Assembly: GCF_028735875.1 (NCBI RefSeq)
Contig: NZ_CP117834.1
Location: forward strand, 3,522,001 to 3,586,000
Source: Shouchella hunanensis
Lineage (GTDB): Bacteria > Bacillota > Bacilli > Bacillales > Bacillaceae_D
DNA: 64,000 bases
Reading direction: 5' to 3'
In this document: positions 59,797 through 64,000 of the stretch, in pieces
How positions within the stretch are numbered: position 1 is the first letter of the stretch
How the letters are laid out: the number at the start of each line of letters is the position of its first letter
Made by a program: the position numbers and the translations under genes
The notes under the pieces: model-generated
Database searches by the model: none
Told to the model about the DNA's origin: nothing
Seen by the model: the letters and a program-made list of their open reading frames with translations, nothing else

Positions 59797-60741
59797 ATGT
59801 TAAAAACAATTCAACTAGAGGGGCTATCCTCCCCTGTGTCCTCTCTCATTATGGGATCTGATTATTTCACCCCTGAAAATCAAGACACAGCTAGCCAAAT
59901 GATAGAGAACTATTTACGTATCGGTGGTAACACAATTGATACGGCGTTTATTTACAGTGGCGGATTAAGTGAACAAGCAATTGGAAATTGGTTGGATAAT
60001 GGAAACCGCGATCGCGTTAATATTTGGACAAAAGGTGGTCACCCAAATCAAAACGGGCACACCATTACTAAAGCAGCGTTACAGGAGCAACTTAAAATAA
60101 GTCTCGACCGATTAAAAACCGATCATGTTGAACTATATGCCCTCCATCGTGATGACCCTACTGTTCCTGTTGGCCACATTTTGGAATGGCTTAATGAGTT
60201 TGTCGAAGACGGCTATATCTCTACTTTTGGTGGATCGAATTGGGAGACTTCTCGTTTGGAAGAAGCAAACCAGTATGCATCAACACACGGGTTACGCGGT
60301 TTTTCATTTTCAAGTCCAAATTTAAGTCTTGCAAAGGCAAAAGAAGCTTATTGGCCTGGTTGCATCAGCTTAGATGCTTCCGCCATTAAATGGCACCAGC
60401 AGTCAAATATTCCTGTACTATCATGGTCATCTCAAGCTAGAGGATTTTTTACAGGTCGTTTTGATCGAAACGATTTTTCTAACGAAGATCTTGTACGTGT
60501 TTTTTATAATGATGACAATTGGAAACGATTTGATCGTGCAGCAGAGCTAGCGGATAAAAAAGGCGTAACGACTATTGAAATCGCACTGGCTTATGTATTA
60601 AATCAATCATTCCCAACAGCTGCTATTATCGGGCCTCAAAACAAAGAAGAGATGGTATCTTGTGCGCAAGGGGCAAGTATCGTATTGTCAGAAGACGAAA
60701 TTAATTGGCTTAACTTGGATGTTGCTACACACTCTTCTTAA
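59797..60741 (+). CDS. Aldo/keto reductase
   Basis: This 314-aa NADPH-type oxidoreductase has the AKR barrel layout: GGNTIDTAFIYSGG (Asp and Tyr of the active site), a Lys in WTKGGHP, the LKTDHVELYALHRDD block and the C-terminal TTIEIALAYVLNQSFPTAAIIGP cofactor-loop region split across the last strands. The start is ATG 59797; an in-frame extension to 59650 overlaps the upstream gene. It probably reduces or oxidises a product of the MocA-type enzyme. Substrate unknown. Confidence 0.85.
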   Translation: MLKTIQLEGLSSPVSSLIMGSDYFTPENQDTASQMIENYLRIGGNTIDTAFIYSGGLSEQAIGNWLDNGNRDRVNIWTKGGHPNQNGHTITKAALQEQLKISLDRLKTDHVELYALHRDDPTVPVGHILEWLNEFVEDGYISTFGGSNWETSRLEEANQYASTHGLRGFSFSSPNLSLAKAKEAYWPGCISLDASAIKWHQQSNIPVLSWSSQARGFFTGRFDRNDFSNEDLVRVFYNDDNWKRFDRAAELADKKGVTTIEIALAYVLNQSFPTAAIIGPQNKEEMVSCAQGASIVLSEDEINWLNLDVATHSS

Positions 60742-60764
60742 TTCTTATAAACTAAGTGACAATA

Positions 60765-60798
60765 AAAAGGTACAGAAGGAGACCCTTCTGTACCTTTT
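60765..60798. terminator. Bidirectional terminator between AKR and phr
   Basis: AAAAGGTACAGAAGG, loop AGAC, CCTTCTGTACCTTTT: a perfect 15-bp stem with A/T runs at both ends. Confidence 0.92.
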
Positions 60799-60800
60799 CT

Positions 60801-60989
60801 CTAGAATTCTTGTTTCGGTGCAGACTGAGAGTGAACAAGATCATATTCAACTTCTTGTTTTGGAGGAGACTTTTCATCTACACTATAGTATCCAAATTCT
60901 TGTTTTGGGCTAGCATCAATGCTTCCTGATGGAAGTAACAAAGACACTACGATCAACATAGACGTAAAAAAGACGGACATTTTCTTCAA
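60801..60989 (-). CDS. Phr signalling-peptide precursor with three PKQE repeats
   Basis: This 62-aa precursor has a signal sequence (residues 1-26, VFFTSMLIVVSLLLP, cleavage near IDA). The rest consists of three copies of PKQE(F/V) at residues 28-32, 43-47 and 58-62, each exactly 15 residues apart: SPKQEF, PPKQEV, APKQEF. The last copy is at the very C-terminus, where Phr pentapeptides normally lie. Its ATG overlaps the rap stop by 4 bp, the standard rap-phr layout. Extracellular processing would yield up to three peptides per precursor, which are re-imported by Opp and inhibit the cognate Rap. Confidence 0.85.
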   Translation of the reverse strand: MKKMSVFFTSMLIVVSLLLPSGSIDASPKQEFGYYSVDEKSPPKQEVEYDLVHSQSAPKQEF

Positions 60990-62074
60990 GTTTGATCAAC
61001 TCCTAGTATAGTTCGTTTTCTTGACATTTCGAGTGCATATTCAGAAAACACTAAAGCTGTTTCGAACTTGTCTTGTTGTTTAAAATGATTTGCTATTTCC
61101 TCGCCAAGCTCTTGGCACTCAAAGTAATTTTCTCCTGATTCCAGTTTTCGTAAACCTTCCTCTATCAGAAGTATATCATTATTGAGGTATAATCCACGAC
61201 AAATTAAGCATTTAGCTACTATCTCCTCTGATTGGTGCTGTGTAGCAACAGCCTCTAATTCTTCTAGACCACCTTTGTATTGACCCGTTCTCATGTACAG
61301 ATGAGTTAAATGATACTGTGCTTTTAAGGCTAAGGGCGATGTGGAGAATGCTTCGTAAGTAAGCGCTTCTTTAAAATAGAAAATCGCTTCATCAAAATGT
61401 GTTAGCATAATGCGATTCGCACCCATGTTATATAAGTTCAATGCATAGGTATATGGGAATGGCGTAGATGCTTTCAAGATTTCGGCATAGAGTCGTTCTG
61501 CCTCATCGTAACGTCTTAGCTCTGTATTGATTGCAGCTAAGACTTGTTTGCATGTAATTTCATTCAGTCGATACGTGTCGTTTTTTTCGAAAAACTCTAA
61601 TGCTTGTTCCATATAGGAAAAAGCAAATGTATATTGATCGATTCGATAATAACTGATACCTAATTTTTGATAGAACTCTGCTTTTTCTGCAGAATCATTG
61701 ACTTTTTCGATTAAACGTTCTGCTATTTTATAAGTACGAATGGCTGATTTGTAACGTCCATGCATAAATTCTGCCTGTCCTGAAACGTAATAATACATAA
61801 AGCGTAAGTAATCATCTGTCTCAACACAAACATCGTATAAGCTGTCTTCATCGACATTAGCACCTTGTTCCTGTCTATTTCGTAGTAATTGAAATCGAAA
61901 ATCAATTAACTGATAATAAGCCAACATTTTGTCATCTGGCTCCATTTGTTTAACGAGTGCATCTACATCACTTTTTAATTCTTTTGCAGATTGAAGATCA
62001 CCACTAATCATACAACTATGCCATTGCACTAGACTTTCTCCAACGAGCTCTGCTGATAAGACGTTCAACATCAT
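60986..62074 (-). CDS. Rap-family response-regulator phosphatase/inhibitor (TPR)
   Basis: Rap protein of about 362 aa with an N-terminal three-helix bundle (VLSAELVGESLVQWHSCM, then MEPDDKMLAYYQLIDFRF) and about seven tetratricopeptide repeats (YYVSGQAEFMHGRYKSAIRTY and similar). Rap proteins dephosphorylate Spo0F or block ComA-type regulators, and are inhibited by their Phr peptide. AGAGGG stands next to ATG 62074, ATG 62071 and TTG 62068; which of these is used is uncertain, and ATG 62104 has no ribosome site. Intact, unlike the rap relic at 21174. Confidence 0.92.
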   Translation of the reverse strand: MMLNVLSAELVGESLVQWHSCMISGDLQSAKELKSDVDALVKQMEPDDKMLAYYQLIDFRFQLLRNRQEQGANVDEDSLYDVCVETDDYLRFMYYYVSGQAEFMHGRYKSAIRTYKIAERLIEKVNDSAEKAEFYQKLGISYYRIDQYTFAFSYMEQALEFFEKNDTYRLNEITCKQVLAAINTELRRYDEAERLYAEILKASTPFPYTYALNLYNMGANRIMLTHFDEAIFYFKEALTYEAFSTSPLALKAQYHLTHLYMRTGQYKGGLEELEAVATQHQSEEIVAKCLICRGLYLNNDILLIEEGLRKLESGENYFECQELGEEIANHFKQQDKFETALVFSEYALEMSRKRTILGVDQT

Positions 62075-62122
62075 CCCTCTTTTCAAGTTAGTTAAACGAT
62101 TCATAAATAGTTTACAATTTTT

Positions 62123-62150
62123 ATAATAGAAAATATACCCTTTTAGTAAA
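62123..62150 (-). promoter_or_regulatory. Candidate rap promoter
   Basis: On the minus strand TTTACT, 16 bp, TATTAT, about 50 bp upstream of the rap start. No ComA box recognised. Confidence 0.45.
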
Positions 62151-62224
62151 GGTACACGAATCTTCCATAATTTTATACTCCTTTATTTAGAACAATGTTA
62201 TCGCCTCCATTGAGTTAAAAGTTA

Positions 62225-62247
62225 AAAACGCCTTTTAAGGGCGTTTT
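62225..62247 (-). terminator. Terminator of the TRAP transporter operon
   Basis: AAAACGCC (62225-62232) and GGCGTTTT (62240-62247); five T follow the stem on the minus strand. Confidence 0.75.
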
Positions 62248-62279
62248 AGGTTAATGCTTAGTGTAAAAAACGTAAAAAG

Positions 62280-63602
62280 CTATACCCCTAGTAGATCTGG
62301 TAACGCATTTGAAAAGATTGGGAAATACATTACGAGTAATAGAACAACAATGCTAGCTACTAGATAAGGTCCTATACCTTTAACAATGCTTTCTGAAGAA
62401 ACGCCAGAGATTCCACTTGCCACAAACAAGTTTAAACCGACAGGTGGTGTAAATAAACCAATAGCAAGGCCAACCGTCATCATAACACCAATGGTGGTTG
62501 GATCTACTCCTACTTCAAGTAGGACAGGCATCAGTAACGGTATAAAGATGTAAAACGCAGAAATGGTATCAATAAATGCCCCAACAATTAACAATATTAC
62601 TGCAACAAGAAGTAATAGAAGCAAAGGGTTTGTTGTGATTTGCAAGATGCTTGATGTTATGGTAGTGGCTATTTTTTGAGTTGTAATGATGTATGAGAAT
62701 AACGAGGCAACTCCAATTATAAGCATAATAACCGCTGATTGAACAGAAGCATCTACTAAAATTTTTGGGATGTGCTTCAATTTCAATTCTCGGTAGAACA
62801 AGAAACCGACAAGGAGAGAGTAAAAAACTGCAACGACGGCCGCTTCCGTTGGAGTGAACATGCCAGAATAAATTCCACCTAATATAATGATAGGGATCAT
62901 CAGCCCTAATAATGCTTTTAGAAAAGCTTTCGTTACTTCTATAGCTTGTGCTTTTTCAATTGTAACAGCCGCTTCTCCATTGTCCACTTGCCGTTTTTGG
63001 TTTCGTTTATTTACGATCATACTTGCTATGAGTAAACTTATAGCAAGCAACACCCCAGGAACAATCCCGGCGATAAACAATCGCCCTATTGAAATACTAA
63101 TAATGTCACTGGCAATCACGCCAAAAATAATAAACGCGATACTTGGCGGTAGAATGATGCCCAACGAACCGGCACTAGCCACCAATGCAGAGGCAGAGTT
63201 TGCTTTGAATCCGTTTTTTACTAAGGCTGGTATCAAGATAGTCCCCATTGCTGCAACAGTGGCAGGACCTGAACCTGATATGGCTGAAAAGAAAAATGCT
63301 GCTACAATTGTCACGATGACAATGCCATTTTTTCGATGGCCGAATGCTAAATAGGCAAAATCGATTAACCGACTTGATATGCCTGAATATCCCATAATAA
63401 CACCTGCTAACACAAAAAACGGAATGGCTAGTAATGTAAAGGACGAAATGGAAGAATACATTATGCTCGGCAACAGAGCCAGAGAAGATATCCCTGAATC
63501 CATGAGCAATACAATCACAGCTGCGATACCAAGAGCAAATGCTACCGGCAGATTCATAAAGATTAAAAGGAAAAAAAGAACAAACATTAGCGCTGTTAGC
63601 AT
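62280..63602 (-). CDS. TRAP transporter large permease DctM
   Basis: This 440-aa membrane protein has about 12 spans, of the DctM family (IT superfamily). Family marks include AIPFFVLAGVIMGYSGIS, SGSGPATVAAMGTILIPAL and TPPVGLNLFVASGISG. It drives sodium- or proton-coupled uptake of dicarboxylates or other organic acids with DctQ and a periplasmic-type binding protein, which would lie beyond the window. ATG follows the dctQ stop directly. Confidence 0.93.
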   Translation of the reverse strand: MLTALMFVLFFLLIFMNLPVAFALGIAAVIVLLMDSGISSLALLPSIMYSSISSFTLLAIPFFVLAGVIMGYSGISSRLIDFAYLAFGHRKNGIVIVTIVAAFFFSAISGSGPATVAAMGTILIPALVKNGFKANSASALVASAGSLGIILPPSIAFIIFGVIASDIISISIGRLFIAGIVPGVLLAISLLIASMIVNKRNQKRQVDNGEAAVTIEKAQAIEVTKAFLKALLGLMIPIIILGGIYSGMFTPTEAAVVAVFYSLLVGFLFYRELKLKHIPKILVDASVQSAVIMLIIGVASLFSYIITTQKIATTITSSILQITTNPLLLLLLVAVILLIVGAFIDTISAFYIFIPLLMPVLLEVGVDPTTIGVMMTVGLAIGLFTPPVGLNLFVASGISGVSSESIVKGIGPYLVASIVVLLLVMYFPIFSNALPDLLGV

Positions 63603-64000
63603 TTACATCTTCAACTCCTTTGAATCTGCGTCTGTTTTTGGTAGAGGTAGCTTCTGATCTCTTTTTAATCGAATGACCATCATTTCAACCGTTCGTATCA
63701 TGCATAATAGCGAACCTAAAGGAATCGCCCCAGTGAAGATCCACTGTGGGATGTTTAATGCCGGCGTCACTCTACCTCGTTCCATTTGATTGAACACGAG
63801 TTCCATACCGAAGAAAAGTGTTAAAGATAAAAAGAATAACATGAGCAAACTAGTCAAGATCACAAGAAATCGTTGAATAGATGGATTGAATTTAGTGAAA
63901 AAATAATGGAACCCAAAATGGGATTGGCGTCTTATAGCAATAGAAGCACCTACGAATGTAGCTAATACGAACAAATTAATGGTGATCTCTTCTGCAAATG
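63603..64000 (-). CDS. TRAP transporter small permease DctQ (cut by window end)
   Basis: At least 131 residues are visible. The frame stays open to position 64000, reading FAEEITINLFVLATFVGASI, so the N-terminus is outside the window; a TTG at 63974 is internal. Four-span DctQ layout with RRQSHFGFHYF, typical of the family. The partner of DctM, with which it forms the membrane part of the importer. Confidence 0.88.
   Translation of the reverse strand, partial: FAEEITINLFVLATFVGASIAIRRQSHFGFHYFFTKFNPSIQRFLVILTSLLMLFFLSLTLFFGMELVFNQMERGRVTPALNIPQWIFTGAIPLGSLLCMIRTVEMMVIRLKRDQKLPLPKTDADSKELKM

Noticed and set aside
62121-62168. 15-codon leader peptide before rap, with AAAGGAG
   Set aside because: It spans the more convincing TTTACT-N16-TATTAT promoter, so it would not be transcribed with rap. 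Kept only as a weak possibility.

Overview
The window reads as chromosomal DNA of a low-to-moderate GC, spore-forming Bacillaceae, probably an alkaliphilic Bacillus relative (Shouchella/Alkalihalobacillus type). This rests on Bacillus-style AGGAGG ribosome sites with ATG/GTG/TTG starts, CcpA cre sites, Rap/Phr quorum-sensing cassettes, a BclA-like collagen protein typical of spore surfaces, and a WxL/sortase surface locus. No rRNA, tRNA, IS element, prophage or CRISPR array was recognised. The species assignment is inference. LAYOUT. 1-1.9 kb: end of codB and complete codA (cytosine uptake and deamination to uracil). 1.9-10.1 kb, minus strand: an eight-gene operon for a cell-surface complex: a 102-aa unknown protein, a lectin-WxL protein, a small LPXTG protein, two WxL proteins, a DUF916/DUF3324 membrane protein, a sortase and an Mga-like regulator. 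10.5-12.5 kb: a secreted protein with duplicated C-terminal modules. 12.5-19.4 kb, minus strand: reductive pyrimidine degradation (preT, preA, hydantoinase, a 71-aa unknown protein, carbamoylase, omega-aminotransferase). With codA it takes cytosine to uracil, dihydrouracil, N-carbamoyl-beta-alanine, beta-alanine and malonate semialdehyde. 19.7-28.9 kb: an accessory stretch with a GPP34 protein, an XRE regulator, a 23-aa peptide ORF, a decayed rap with a surviving phr, an MFS exporter behind a TetR-like operator, a decayed VOC gene, a peptidase S51 and several very small proteins. 28.9-36.8 kb, minus strand: a fructan/fructo-oligosaccharide locus (LacI regulator, two ABC permeases, binding lipoprotein, lipoprotein GH32, cytoplasmic GH32), whose promoter is built from two tandem operators and is followed by a cre site. 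37-39.3 kb: a soluble PAS chemoreceptor, a methyltransferase and an unknown gene. 39.4-43.8 kb: a sigma-54 unit for 3-hydroxybutyrate-type metabolism (GntP permease, sigma-54 activator, 3-hydroxybutyrate dehydrogenase) with two -24/-12 promoters. 43.9-50.1 kb: a 2068-aa collagen-like protein of about 620 Gly-X-Thr triplets. 50.4-54.1 kb: an ascorbate-type PTS with a PRD/EIIA regulator. 54.3-60.7 kb: a second ABC sugar system, its LacI regulator, and a MocA-type oxidoreductase plus an aldo/keto reductase under matching GAAACCGGTTTC operators. 60.8-62.1 kb: an intact rap-phr pair whose Phr precursor carries three PKQE repeats at exact 15-residue spacing. 62.3-64 kb: the TRAP transporter genes dctM and (partial) dctQ. 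The most promising leads are the multi-copy Phr precursor, the WxL surface operon with its uncharacterised first gene, the tandem operator promoter of the fructan locus, the 71-aa protein in the pyrimidine operon, and the giant, recently expanding collagen gene.
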